A stretch of 64,000 nt of DNA from Epinephelus fuscoguttatus (lineage: Eukaryota > Chordata > Actinopteri > Perciformes > Serranidae), in contig NC_064760.1 in the NCBI RefSeq assembly GCF_011397635.1, positions 25,307,356-25,371,355 on the forward strand. The letters are read 5' to 3'. Positions 18,870 through 31,964 of this stretch are shown piece by piece (the stretch's first letter is position 1; each line of letters begins with the position of its first letter). Below the pieces are notes generated by a model that was given only the letters and a program-made list of their open reading frames with translations, searched no databases and was not told the DNA's origin. Position numbers and translations under genes: made by a program.

Positions 18870-21800
18870 TTCAGGGTGTTCTCACAAAGACTTCACCGCA
18901 CCACTGAAGATGGAGGAGGTGTTTGTCCAGAGGCCAAATACTGTAGTTGTTCATCTTAATTTAATGTAATGTTTAATAGCAAAAAATGTAAATAGATATT
19001 ATTATTCACCACTTTATGTGTACTTCTGTGTTGACTGTGCATCAAAGTATCATCACTAGTTTTTGCAGACTATTTAATATAGTGAGGAAAACAAGACTTT
19101 CAATACATATATATATATTTTTTATGTTGGTCTGTGTTTCAAAGGCATCAAAATTAGCTACATTTAACTTTATTTCAGACTTATAAGCATTTACTTAGAT
19201 GACAATGTATTTATTAAATAGATGTGGGTGGGTTAATTGAGGGTTGGAGTATATCAAATAAGTATGCTGCTATGTTAGTGTACATTTATTAAAAGTTCGG
19301 TGCTGTGCGTGGAAGTTATTTCAAATTTGATCATGCCACCTTCCATTGGCTGCCTTGCCATAAGATAAGCTTGTAGAGAAATATCTTGCCTCTCAGGAAG
19401 CTCGCAGTAACCACGTATTTGTTTCCATGATGTAAACACTTCTGCTTTTTTCTCCAGCATGTGCTCTCAGTCTTGCAAAACTGTCTTATCAGTTACAGGG
19501 GGTGTTTTTTATTATTACCTCATTGTATGTGTAACAGTTTCAACAGGTCAGTTCCCCCTTAATGCAGTCATACATAAGGATGGGCTGAGCAGTGTTAATC
19601 ATCTTTACTCTGATATAAAAAAAAATAACAAGGGAACTTGTCTTTTTCAGTAGATGCAGAGACAGATAACACACAGTCTAATTATATTATATCTTAGACA
19701 AAGCCTGCAAGAGAACATGCTGTTGCTCAGGGTTTCGATTTAGCAGCAAAGGAGCTGAATCAAAAGGGAGAACTGGGAGGGACACATTTTAAGGAACTTA
19801 CCAACTTTGCACACTCTGAGCAGTCAGTGTGTCTATCTTTTAACATCAGATTTTTTTCTCATTTTAGATGATTTGCTGATATTAATCATTCAGAGTTTGT
19901 GTAATTCTGAGCTGCAGCTTTCAAGTCTGGAGGTGGAACTTTTCTGCATTGTGGATATTTATGCTAATTGTTTTTGGGTCAATAGAAAGTCAGCTGAACA
20001 ACAAGTAGATCAATATGTAATTTATAGCGTTTTTCGTGCCTTAGGCAGGTAAGTTAGTCAGACTTAAACAGACAATAATGCACAAGAAAATTTAATCTTT
20101 TATGTATTGACATTGACCCTTGGAAATGCTGTTTTCGACAATTATTACTGTGAGACCACATCATACAGTACTCGTTGAATTATTCTAGTAACAAATCTAT
20201 ATACCCCCCAGACTCTTGGCTTTTCTGCCTCCTCCATAATTGGTGCTTGTAACTTGCAGCTTTTAGCTCGTAACTTGTAACTTCAGTGTCACATTCACAG
20301 ACAGGGACTTTCTGCATCCTTCTCTCAGACTTGGTGAAACATCCTGTTGAAAATACCATATGTGCAAATTGCATCTGTGTGCACAAAACCTTTTCACACA
20401 ATCACACAATATATCCACAGCTGCTAAACTAAATTACTTGTGAACATCTTTTCACAAGCTCGAAATATGAATGACGCTTATTTGCTTTCATAGTTGTGCT
20501 CAACTGCAGAGGACGTAGCAATATACAGCACGGGCAGAAACAAATAGTTCAACACTTGAAGGCATTAGCAAGTGGAATGAAGTCTTGCATTAAGTTACCG
20601 CTTGTTGAAGCCCTAATTTTTCTAGGTTGAATTCTTGACTCTTAGAGACAGAAGAATGTACAAACAAAGCAAATAATAGTAAAAATTTTGGAGAAATAAC
20701 GTTTCATATCGAGTGCTCCTCAATGGTTTTCTGTAGGCTGCCATGGAAGTTAGCATTGCACTGGTTCCAAAACCCACTAACCAAAAACCCACTCAAGAAA
20801 CCCACTGACTTTGAGACGAGGGAACCATGAGTGGTAAAATGCTAACTCATTTCCGGGTTTTAAGACTCATTACTGGTGGACTCAGTTGTCAAAGCTGTAA
20901 TCAGATGCTGTTGCATGTGCCAACAGCCTTTTGATATGGGTGTAGACTAAGTTAGAAAGTGTACAGCCAAACCTTTGACCCTCAGGCAGAGCACCCTCCT
21001 TTTCTCACCTCAGTATCACGATCTAAAAATGGTTTGTAACTTCAGCTTTAACCGAAATAACTTCTTTACAAAGTAGCCATTATCAATTTGTTTTTCCGAT
21101 GGTAATTTTAGTGAGATTTAATTTTTTATAGATCATATGAATCCATGTGCTTTTAATTCTTTATTTGCTTTGGATTTAATTGATTCGCGTGGTTTGATAG
21201 CTTGAGGTTAAAGGTTGATAACCATGGACTACCATTCAGCTGTTTCACAGAGCCATAAAATCGGTGTTTATGGTTCATAAGAGTTGTAGTGTCCTTAAAC
21301 AACCACCTGAGAGCTTTTTATTTAGTTGAACCCACATAGTCGAACTTCTGACCGACATAATCTACTGAGCAAATAATTGACAACCCGAATGAAGTGCGAT
21401 AAAACTGCTCCAAAAATCCAGAATCCTTTTGCCATCTTGTCAGCCAGCCCTACTTTGTTCAGTATGATGATTAAATGGGAACCAAAACTGTCTAGTATTT
21501 TGCAGCTTTTAGCCTTTTTAATATGTGAACAACACTGAGGTTAGAGTGCTGCACCTTATCTCCTGATAGGTTTGATAGAATCATAACTACAGATTTTTTT
21601 TTTCCTCATAAAAACCACATGATTTTATCAGTGTTGTTACACATTCATGTGATGTTATCACGTCAGGTTGAATTTAGTTAGCTATAAAACCAAGACTGGT
21701 GACGATTCTTCAACCCTGAGCACGCCAGTTTTACATTAAAGATATCCATCAGGAGATTTAGCATTTGCTTTTTAAAGAATTTGTCAGCTATATGACAAAA

Positions 21801-23850
21801 AAGTCAATAGTTTGATTCGAAATTGTTGAAGCATTGAAGTGTAATTTGGTATTTATGCAGTTCTGTGGGACAGTGTGAATGTTCAGAAATGCAGTGTTAT
21901 AAAAAAAAGTATAAAAAAAGATATAAAGATTTCTGTGAGGAGATCATCCTGCAGTCTGGCCTTTATTTATTTATTTATTTTTTTATTTCAATATACAATT
22001 ATGGTACAAGAAGCTTCTCAGGTTGTAATTTCATGAAACTCAAATATTAATTAAGTCATTTTGTGGGCAGGTAAAGCTCTATACCACTGCTGCACTTTCT
22101 CATTGGTGGCATGAACTTATCAAGAAGCTTTTCTCTGTGGAAATGTTTAAGATGATTGTGGTGCGGTGAAAGCAGATACACTCACTGTGGGTATATCACA
22201 GTGCTAATGAACAGAAAATGCAAACCAGATCGATAAACCTGTGGACTGAGAATGCTTTTTATATAATGTGCAGGAAAAGCAACATAAACTTCAGCGTAAA
22301 CTTATAAAAAATGCAAACACGCTGTCAAGACTGTGTTGAAAGAGAGAGTATGGGAACAGCACACTTTGATATACGCATGAATTGCACAAAGTTGGTGGTA
22401 GAGTGGTTTACTTTGAAAAGACAGCTTTAGCAATCCTCGGTTGACTGTGGTCAGTACTAAATTTACATTGCTACATTTGCAGCTTTTACTTCCTCTTCTT
22501 TTAAAGTGACACGTAAACAGGAACAATCTGAAAGTGTGAACATTTCTAACATGCACAGGGTTGTACTGTAGATACTTTAATGTTTTAGACATGCATACTG
22601 TAAGTCCCAAAAGACTTGAAATACTCAGAAAAAGCTAAATGTTTGCATTTAGTGGTTCATGTTTTTAGACCATGACTCATGTGGCAGCAGTTTTTCAGGA
22701 AGTGGCTAAACACTTACGTCTGAGCGTGTTATTCCAGTTCCTTGCTGTTATCTCAATGTTTTTGCTAAAAAAAAAAAGACAAAAAAACAACAACAAAGTT
22801 TTAGTTTTTCATGTCATGTTTGCACCTTCAACAGAAAATGCCAAGTGATGACAGTTGTTTTTTTTTTAATCAAAATGTAATTTCTTTCACTCGTTTTTAA
22901 AAAAATATTTCTGTGCATTCACCACTTCCATTACGCCATACACAGCTGCCTTCCTCTCCCCAACTGAAACCCATTAGTTTATACTTTTCAGTGGTCTATT
23001 CCCATGATATATCCTGCAGCTACATTTCATCAGAAAGAACATTAAATGCTTGTTTAACTTTGGCATTATCTCTTTAAAGTGTTTTTTTTTTTTTTTTACT
23101 CTTCTTTCCTTTGTAAGTAACAAACATAATGCTCTCTGCCCTTTCTCTGGTTCCTGTAAGTCAAATGCAAATAAAGAGATGAGTTAGTATTATTTTACTA
23201 CCCTTCTGTTTTTATGCTCATGTTTGATTTCAAGATGCATTTCCTCATGCAGTTAAATCAAATTGGAGTTAGGGCAAGGGTAACCTGAGGTTGCAAGCGG
23301 CTCTTTAGCCTCTATCCAGAGGCTGCCTATGTCTGTCTTTAACAAACAAAAATATGGAGACGATTAATGGTTATTTCTTTTAAACATTTTAATTTTCAGT
23401 TATCATTGTTGTAGGCCTTAAGTGACTTTGATTTTCTCCAGTTGTAAAAATGTGTGGCCTTTACACTGAATTAAAAAAATGTTTTAAGATTTTGTCAGCT
23501 AAAATGTGCATCATAAGTCTCTGGCCTGGTGCTTTTTCTTCTAAATTGGCAAATCTCAAAAGCAGTCCTCAGTCTCCCTACTAGGCTACCTATTGATTCC
23601 AAATCCAAAAGAGGAAAAGCCTTAGTGGTAAAATGGACATGGACAGATGTGTTGGTGTCATTGCTGGTGTCAAAGTTTAAGCACCAAATAATCATGAATA
23701 GCCCACTGCAGAGTCATGACTTTGCCATAAAACATATTAATGAATGGTCAGTCAGGCGAATTAGGCTGTGTCACCTTATTTATAAGGCACAAATGTGTTT
23801 TGTGACTCTAGATATGTTACCCCCCTCTTTACATTTAAAAGTTTGTTCAT
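18870..23850. other. intergenic DNA between the Ig array and cdx1
   Basis: 3' flank of copy D (ATTAAA variants near 19,212 and 19,287) followed by AT-rich sequence with homopolymer runs. No open frame here has splice context or a recognisable domain on either strand. Confidence 0.6.
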
Positions 23851-23854
23851 TTCC

Positions 23855-24590
23855 ATAACCGCTTATCACGTTGGGGGTTGCTGGAGCCTATCCCAGCCAA
23901 CATTGGGCGAGAGGCAGGATACAGGGTCCAGGCACAGGGCCAACACACGCCTGGCAGGGCCAGCACATAGAGACAGACAACCATTCACACTCACATTCAC
24001 ACCTACGGGCAATTTAGAGTCACCAATTAACCTGCATGTCTTTGGACTGTGGGAGGAAGCCGGAGCACCTGGAGAGCACCCACGCTGACACGGTGAGAAC
24101 ATGCAAACTCGAAACGCACAGACTCTGCTCCCCCACCCTGGGTTTGAAACAGGAACCCTCTTGCTGTGAGGTGACAGTGCTAACCACTAGGGCTGCAACT
24201 AACGATTGTTTTTATTGTCGACTCATCTGTCGATTATTTCTTCGATTAGTCGACTAATCATTTTATCGAAAAAATGGGTTAAAATGTTGAAAAATGTCAG
24301 TCTGTCTCTTCCAAACCCCAAAATTATGTCATCTAATGTCTTGTTTCATACTCACGCCAAAAGGTTTTAGTTCACTGTCATGGGAGAGTGTGTAAAGCTG
24401 CCAATATCTGAACGTAAGAAGCTGCAATAAGAGTATTTTGGGGTACTTTTATAGTACTTTTCTATGAAAAATGACTCAAACCGATTAGTCGACTACTAAA
24501 ATAGTCACAGATTATTTTAATAGTCGATTAGTCATCAATTAGTCGACTAATCGTTGCAGCCCTACTAACCACTGCACCACAGTGCCGCCC
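23855..24590. mobile_element. second copy of the fish LINE-tail-like repeat, split by a MITE
   Basis: Matches 2,107-2,442 (GGAGCCTATCCCAGCC, CATGTCTTTGGACTGTGGGA, GAGAACATGCAAACTC) and extends to a CACTGCACCACAGTGCCGCCC-like end. Interrupted at 24,181-24,573 by the element below. Confidence 0.65.
24189..24565. mobile_element. hAT-like MITE nested in the repeat
   Basis: Starts AGGGCTGCAACTAACGATT and ends near AATCGTTGCAGCCCT, an inverted pair. Flanked by the 8-bp duplication TAACCACT (24,181-24,188; 24,566-24,573). Many TAGTCGACTAAT palindromic units near both ends. Confidence 0.8.
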
Positions 24591-25060
24591 ATGTTAAAGG
24601 TTGCTGACCCCTAATCATTAGGGGGGCAAGTTTAGGCCTATTTTCATATTAATGCATACATATTTGACCACAGATTATCAACCATGATTAAGACAAAATT
24701 CAACATCCTGATAAAGAGAGAAGGACTGAAATGCTTTTTCATTGTGGCTTTAACCAACAATTCTTAATGAAATTTGACAGGTGAGAAGTTATCAAGTGAA
24801 TCTTTGTCCTTACAATCAATATCCTTGTGCTGAAAATGATCCATATTAACACATTAAAGTCCTGTAATTGGCAAACGCTCACCAGGGATGATCAGTGCGA
24901 CAGATATGTAGTGCTTCTCATTGTGAAAGGCAGGAAGTGCAGCATTATGACATCATGTTGATGTGAATCATCATCACCATTCATTCTGCGGTAAACTTAT
25001 AAAAACAAAACATGCTATGTACATATTTCACGCTGTGTCAGTCTTCCATGTGAAATCCAC

Positions 25061-25246
25061 CTAGTACTCCTCTGATACTGTGTCGGACAAAATGTTGCTG
25101 CTGGGGCTGGTGGTGATGTGGGTGTCAGTGGGTCCGCACAGTGCAGGCGGGGTGGGTGTAGTTGTGGAGGCCTGCTGAGAATGCTGCAGCTTCTTCCGGT
25201 TTATCTTCCTCTCTTTGGCACGTCTGTTCTGAAACCAGATCTTCAC
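25061..25246 (-). CDS. cdx1: cdx1 exon 3, homeodomain helix 3 and C terminus
   Basis: Acceptor ATCTCAG, then [19 protein letters not shown] and a Ser/Thr/Pro-rich end, SEEY-stop (TAG at 25,061-25,063). Confidence 0.95.
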   Translation of the reverse strand: MKIWFQNRRAKERKINRKKLQHSQQASTTTPTPPALCGPTDTHITTSPSSNILSDTVSEEY

Positions 25247-28200
25247 CTGAGATATCAACAACAAAAATATATTTGTTAAGTATTTAGATCAGAAATAGCA
25301 AATGACGAAATGTTCTAACGCTTTCCTTGGATCTATATCTTGGGCCTTTGTTATCAAGTGTGATATCTTTGGTGGTTGGTGACATGCAGTGAATCGGCTG
25401 AACATTCTCCCGCCTCTGCCTTAACTATTTATTGCTAAAGTTTAGCAATTTCCTTTTTGCTCAGAATGATTTTGCTGCACTCAGTTGTGGGTTTGACAAA
25501 CAGAGTGAGCAAGAGGATAAAACAATAATAACAACAATAATAGCATCGTGAGAGAGTTGCACTCAGTTGTGGGTTTGTCGAGCACAATAAACAGGCGGAT
25601 AGAACAATAATAACAGAAATGATTGTGTACTGAAAGTGAGGCAGGGTTTCACCATTAACACTACTTATGCAAGATGTTTTGTTTGGCCACATAACATTAT
25701 GTTGTATAGAGGTTTCTGCTGTTTCATCTAAAGCTGGTTTCTCAAAATGAGAAGGTTAAAGAACTTTCTGCTGATGTGTCCAGAGTTAGTATTGATATCT
25801 ATATTCATAACAATAAGAAAAATACAGCACCAAGCAACTACATGGACCAATAACTGTACTTTGAGGAGCGGCAGGTTTATTTTCTAATATCACTAAAATA
25901 TCAAATAATGTAAATCACATGAAGAAAGCCGACCTAACCCTTTCCTAACCTCTGCCCACTACCACCTCACAAAAACATAAAGCAGAAACAAAAGTGATCA
26001 ACTAATTGTTACACCTCATTTCATGAAAAGGAGGAACTCCCCTTGCAGTTCCTTTGAGTTACTGGCAATCTATTTATTATTGTTTTCCGGGCCCAGTTTT
26101 AAAGTGAGCCTACGTAACTTTTGAACTTTTGTAACTTTCATGTCTGATACGACACACCCTTGTGCAACCCAGTGCCATCAGAGATTTTTGTGTAACAACC
26201 TTACTAGAGCTGGTACGACCACCATCTTGTGGTGCATTTACAAACACAACATTTACAGTAAAACTTGCCACAGTGGCTGCTGTTCAGCAAAAGTAACACA
26301 ATGAGAAGAAAAACAATGTTTTAACTCTTATATCTGGCTTTTCCTGAAGCATTTTCTCACAGTATCTTTCAGCAGACGTAGTTTGCAGGAAGGTCATAAT
26401 AGTGTGTCTACACAGGAGGCAATAGAGTGTTGCAGGATTGAGTCCTAAAACCTGTAAATGAGTTAGCATTTTAGCACTCCTGTTTTCCTTGTCTCAAGGT
26501 CAATGGGTTTGCTGAATGGGTTTTGGTTAAATTAAGATATTTTCACATTCTGTTCCATGACATAAAATATGTCAGTAAATACCCCACTCATAAATTTTGA
26601 AGCTTTTAGGTTTCTTAAAAAAGATGGGCGCTAACATGTGGCTAAATGAGACTACAGAACTTCACCACATTGGACACAGCTTTACAGCGTGTGGTGATGA
26701 TGAAATAATGCAACCAGGTGTAGTTCATTTATAGCCTAACGTTTACTACTTAATGTTTACTTCTGGCAATAGCATTAATGCTTAAAAAATCATAAAAGTG
26801 GTGTTAATTTCTGCAATAATCCAAAATCCAAAAATTCCATAGGCTTTTTGTTGCAGGAACCAGGGCGATGTTAACTTCTGTGTTGGCCTACAAATAACTA
26901 TGTGGCTCTCACCTGATTGACTAATGCTCCCTACAAGGGTCCTAGTGTCCCCTGCTACATTACAGTCCCCTAAATAATGACAGTCTTCAACAATGTTAAA
27001 GAGTTTGAGGTGAATTTTTCCTCTACATTTGCTCCTGCCTATTTCAATCACTAGTGCAATGTTCGTTCAAGAACTGCTCATCCAAACAACTTCACACTTG
27101 ACACAACTCTTCCTTGAGTCCTGAGCAACACCCCTACCCTGACGTAGCTGCGTCCTCTAGCAGTGCTACAGTATATGCATCATTTGGGTGAAAAAGCTGT
27201 CACAAACATTTTTGGCCTCAATGAAATCATAACCCGCCTATTTCCTGGAACAAAAGCGTTCATTCTGAAAAGTTGTATCACTGATGCTTGAAATGTTTGA
27301 GTTTGTCATAGTGTAACATCTCTGGCCTTTCTTTCTTCCTCTGTTCTTCAATATACTGTAGTGGGCAACAGATTGCAAGCTGAATCCAGCATACCTAACA
27401 GTTAATAGGGTCCCCACTCATATCCCTACACAGTGTGTTCCTCTGGCGGTACTAATGCACTACTAATATGTCCCTGTAGATCTCAAGAGCTCACACTTGA
27501 CACTGCACTTCCTTGGGTCCTCAGCAACTTGCCAAGTGTGAAGTTGATCAGATGAATGGTTGTCCAAAAAATCAAAAGAGAAGAGGCTCCTTCCATTTTG
27601 GTTGGATGTCCTGCTTTCATTTGTCTACCCCTTACTTTTCTACCTCTAACTTTAATTTGCTCCAGTCTCACCTGTCTCTCAGAAAGGCTCAGTGCCATCG
27701 ACAGCTCAGTCTTCCTCCTCATGGTGATGTAGCGGTTGTACTGAAACTCCTTCTCCAGCTCCAGGCGTTGCTGGTCAGTGTACACAACCCTGTACTTGTC
27801 CTTAGTGCGAGTCTTTGCTCCTGGATCACACAGAAATAACCCAGATTTAGTAAAACAATAAATACAACCTTGGTTGGGTTCAGTGAATGTAAGTAAACAG
27901 GCGTGTTAAACATGATCATAATGTCAGCGAGTCACGTGCACTGTGAGCCAAACAGATGACTAATGTGTGTGCGTCTGGTGCCACGTTCAAGTTCAGGCGC
28001 CACTTAAAGCCTCATCAACTCTATTAATCACACTAACTAGAACTAATGTAAAGACTTCCCACTGCGTTGCATCAGCGGTTCCCCTTATCACCGTGAGTGG
28101 TGTTTACATAGGTGTTTACACAGGCAGCTATTCATTGACATGCATGTTCACACACGTACACACACACTCTTGGGAAAAGGTGAGTCAGAGTTATTGATCA

Positions 28201-29123
28201 GGAATCTTGACCGTGTGACAGCATCGATCGAGGCAGACCAGTAAGCAAGCAGGCCTGAGAGTGTCGCCTTTAGTAGAGATACGGTTTGACTTCTGCAGAC
28301 TTCCTGTAGTGCTGGTGTTATCTCGCCCTTTCGCACCCACCCAGTGGACAGAGAGGGTGGGGAATGACATTTCTGCAGACTTGTCGGCCGCCACTGTTAG
28401 CTTTGCATTGACATCTCAAACCATGCTGGCGGAAGGGAGAGGCGAAAAGCTTGATGAATGTGTGTGTGCAGTCAGTCTGACTTCACTCTGTATGTTGAAA
28501 TTGTTCCTGCCTATGAATGTGTGTTTTACCATATCTGTACACCCACTCAGCAAATGGCTTTTAGCTTGTCATCATCATGTGATTGCACCAATACTGATGA
28601 AGTGATGTTAGTTTGACATCCTTAATGTTAGAGTATTAGACCTGTTTCATGTTTGATTTGTGATCAGCACCAAAAATTTTAATTATTTTAAGAAATAATT
28701 ATATCTTTACACAGACTATTTATGATTGGCCAATTCAGTGCCTACATGTAACCATGGTATCCAGTATGTAATCCCACCTGTGGCGGATGGTCTGATGGGC
28801 TCATGTGGCTTCCTCCTGGAGCTGAAGGGGTCCTGTCCGGCGATGAAGTTGTATGGCGTGAACGACCCTCCTCCAGCGGCGGTGGGCGTGCCGCTCAGCT
28901 CCGGGGAGCAGAAGCTGACCTGCCCGGCGCTGGGGCTTGACCCCGGGAAGCTGTACGGATACTCCTCCCGGGGAGCGTAGACGGAGTTCCAGGCGCTTGT
29001 CGACGGGTCACCGACTCCCGGCACGTGATGGTAACTGGTGTAGTCATACGGAGGCGGGAAGTACTGACTGTTCAGTGACAGCGTTTGAGCCGGGTGTCTG
29101 GCCGACTGTGAGTTGGGGTACAT
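25061..29123 (-). CDS. cdx1: caudal-type homeobox transcription factor, cdx1-like (226 aa)
   Basis: Three exons on the minus strand: 28,778-29,123, 27,672-27,820 and 25,061-25,246, joined by GT-AG introns in phase. The product is a nuclear DNA-binding protein that patterns the posterior body and intestine. Residues about 120-180 form the caudal homeodomain: [28 protein letters not shown], then [14 protein letters not shown], with the helix-3 WFQNRR intact. N-terminal YHHVPG and [10 protein letters not shown] fit Cdx1 of fish. Two family features are missing: translation seems to start at an inner Met, and the E-W-M-R hexapeptide is E-P-I-R. Identity as cdx1, not cdx4, rests on sequence and on its place head to head with pdgfrb. 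It may be the cdx1a paralog. Regulation: TATA and CRE upstream. Confidence 0.92.
25247..27671 (-). other. cdx1 intron 2 with interspersed repeats
   Basis: Contains a repeated segment (27,092-27,128 and 27,491-27,528 share TCACACTTGACAC, CTTCCTTG, GTCCT and CAGCAAC or GAGCAAC) and, at 27,533-27,570, an inverted relative. A 26,810-27,060 stretch with CCAGGGCGATGTTAACTTCTG also looks repeat-derived. No exon seen. Confidence 0.5.
27672..27820 (-). CDS. cdx1: cdx1 exon 2, homeodomain helices 1-2
   Basis: 149 nt from acceptor GATCCAG to donor GACAG|GTGAGA. Encodes [20 protein letters not shown] through LSERQ. Confidence 0.95.
27821..28777 (-). other. cdx1 intron 1
   Basis: 957 nt between exons 1 and 2, with no coding signal of its own. 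GC content falls away from exon 1. Confidence 0.7.
28778..29123 (-). CDS. cdx1: cdx1 exon 1
   Basis: Starts [18 protein letters not shown]; ends SATG at ACAG|GTGGGA, phase 1. In-frame upstream codons (TGA, then ESPYLSHEDTG) resemble the family N terminus but have no ATG. Confidence 0.9.
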
Positions 29124-29277
29124 ACCGGTGTCCTCGTGCGACAGGTAGGGTGACTCTCAGGTAGACCTCGGTGAATCAAACTACCGGGCGCATGATAGGC
29201 CTCCTTGTTTACTCCCAGCAGGCTCTGCTTTCACTTCAGTCTAAGGTTCGGCTACCTGTGCACTAAGACTACACACA

Positions 29278-29326
29278 CCTTTATAGATTTACTGCCGAGG
29301 AGTTCAAAAGTATCATAGTGACGTCA
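29278..29326 (-). promoter_or_regulatory. candidate cdx1 core promoter: TATA box and CRE
   Basis: On the minus strand, CTATAAAGG (29,278-29,286) lies 155 bp upstream of the start codon. The full palindromic CRE TGACGTCA (29,319-29,326) lies about 32 bp further upstream. An AGGTCA half-site is near 29,378. Spacing fits a TATA promoter with a short 5' UTR. Confidence 0.5.
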
Positions 29327-29329
29327 CCT

Positions 29330-31960
29330 TTTACCTGAGACCCACCTGCCCGCTCGTCTTGGCGACGTGAGGGCATTGACCTAGGTTTACCCATCCTGCC
29401 CTGGTGGATCATTCTGATAGGGCCATCATGTAAGGTGTGCGTGAGGTGTAGCCTACATGTGCACGCACATCATGTGATATTCAGCATAGAGATTGTAAAT
29501 AGAGATATGAGCAGGCTCAGTGGTGGTAATATATTTTTTTTTACCAACAATGAAAAGCATATTCACAATTGTACCTCATGAATATTATAAGCAAAATGAA
29601 AAGTGAAAGTATTCATTAGGCAGGTCAGAAGGTATTTCATAAATGTTGAGGTCATGAGTCCATATTGCCCCGTATACTAATTTGCACATTTATCATATTA
29701 TTTAACTTTTGAGTTGTATTTTCTATAAATGTTATCTTCTTACATTTTTTATTATCATTTTTTTTACAACATTGTGAAATATGTGCAATAATTTTTGGAA
29801 ACATTTCTTTCTTTTTTTTTTTGGCTTAAAAAGAGTTAAAATTTAAAATATTCATACTAAAGAAGTATCTTAACCAACCTTAAGAAACCCAACATGTGAA
29901 ATATATGTGTATTTGTAAAGTATAAACACATTTTGATGTCATACAACCCCCTTAAGTTCCCAGAATTATTACAGAGAACATGATGATATGGTAGACATAG
30001 GGCGCCTGTCAGTTATATAAAGTATATTGCATGAAAGTATTTTTGTTATCAGATTATCGTAACTGACACATTGACACATGGACGCAGTTTCCTCTTGCTG
30101 CAGCTATATTGAGGTTAAACTAACCTTAATGAATTCATATACAGATCAGTGGTTTAAAGTGACATATTTTCCAAGCTAAACTATATTTGAAATGTCAAAT
30201 GTAAATGTATAAAGCAGGAACTGGCCCCGCCAGACAGATGTTTGAAAAGGCCTAATATTTGCCTGCGAAATGTAGTGGAGTAGAAATACAAAGAGAAGAG
30301 GCATAACATGGGAAGATGCAAGTAAAGCACAAGTGTATCATAGCTGTACTTTTGTAAAGGTAATCAGTTACATTTCCCCAGTAAGAAGACACAATGTACT
30401 GCATGCTCATCAACAACAAGTGCTAAGCACAAATTAGTGGTTCCTCTAACATGCTTCTCTCCCATTGGCTGTTATTTTTAAACAAAAGATATCAAAAAAC
30501 AACACAGCTTCCTCTTTTTATTCTCCTAACAGACAGTTCCGTTCAGTAAGGTATTTTTCCTAAGGTTAATAGTTCAGAATGCAGGAAGACAAATTTGATC
30601 TGATTTTATGATGTTATTATTTAGGGGACAGTGAGGTGAGGAACCCAGAGGAAACATGCAAAAAATGAGCTTGTAATTGTTGATTTTTATGATTTCCATC
30701 TGAAAAACAACATATCCTCACTACTTTCTGTAATGTATAGTTAGCTACAAATGTGTTATAATTTATTATGTTATGTTATTGTGTTATTATAATCAAGTTT
30801 AAAGTCATGGTAAAGTTTTATAAGTTTATTATCCACTATGTCCCTGCTTAAAACAGCCACACGAGGGCAGCAAAAAACTGAATACTAGCAGGTAATTCAC
30901 CACAACTGGAGTCTCTCAGAGTTACAGACTTATAGTTTCCAAACGTATGATCAGTATGAGCATATTTTTCACTCAAAATGTCATGAATGAAGTACACTGT
31001 GTTTTCTATATGTTGAGCTTGTCTTCTGCATCTGAGTCGGCCGAACATTCATAAAAGATTCATGCTGGCACGTTGGTCAGAACAGTCATTATCTGCCATA
31101 ACAGCCATCAGCTGTTAGCATGAGACAGGCACATGTTAATGGAGAGAAAAGTGCTACAGGCCTGAACATTAAGGGCAACATCAAACTTATATCGCACAAA
31201 GCTTGAAACATAGCCGCCAAGTAAAACAACTTGGATAAAAATAAGGAAATGTGGTTTTAGCACTTACAGTATACATTAGAGCGTGTGCTAATGTACAAAC
31301 TGGACTGTTTGGCTTTACATGCTCCTAAAACTGGTGCTGAAAATGTTCTCAAACATTCAGACCTCCAAAAAGATCCCTATGATGTGTAGCACATGTCTGC
31401 TGCTGTGTCCCAAAAATGAAAACCTGAGCTATTTTCAGACTGTATAACTCTTTAATATTTATTTGAACAAAGGGTTACTATAGAGAATGATATTTAGAGA
31501 TTCAGTTAAAACAGTGCAGCATAAACAGTGTTCCCATTGCTGTCCTTGTAGTCGTCCCAACGTTCAAGTTCATCAAGGGGGAACTAATAAGAGGCTTGTA
31601 TCCTCTTTTCACCAATTCTAAAAGCTCACATGTGTCAGAAAGAGAGCTGCTGTACTGTAGGTGCCCAGACACACCCAGAGCTTTCATCTTCCACACTCAG
31701 GCTTCCTCTACGGCCTATTACAGTCTAGTTATCAAGTGCTAAACACCTACAGCACGTCTGTAAGATTCTGCTTCACCAAGACAGTCAAGCACTGAAAACT
31801 CATTCCAGTTTCAGTTGTTTTATTTGATCATAGAGTGTGAGGCAGTCTGTGTACCCACTAAGAAGTGCCTCGATTTCAATAAGACAGCAGACAAATTTTG
31901 GTTTAAGTAATGACTGTGGTGACACCATGCAGGACTGCATCAGTTTTCTTCATTTTTATT
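29330..31960. other. cdx1-pdgfrb intergenic DNA, first part
   Basis: AT-rich sequence without credible exons. About 30,270-30,385 resembles the right half of the 8,316-9,039 hAT-like repeat (TGTAGTGGAGTAGAAATA, CAGTTACATTTCCCC). Confidence 0.45.
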
Positions 31961-31964
31961 TATT

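Noticed and set aside
25061..29123. cdx2 or cdx4 identity
   Set aside because: Overall length of 226 aa, YHHVPG-type N terminus and the pdgfrb neighbour favour cdx1. A full tree was not possible here.
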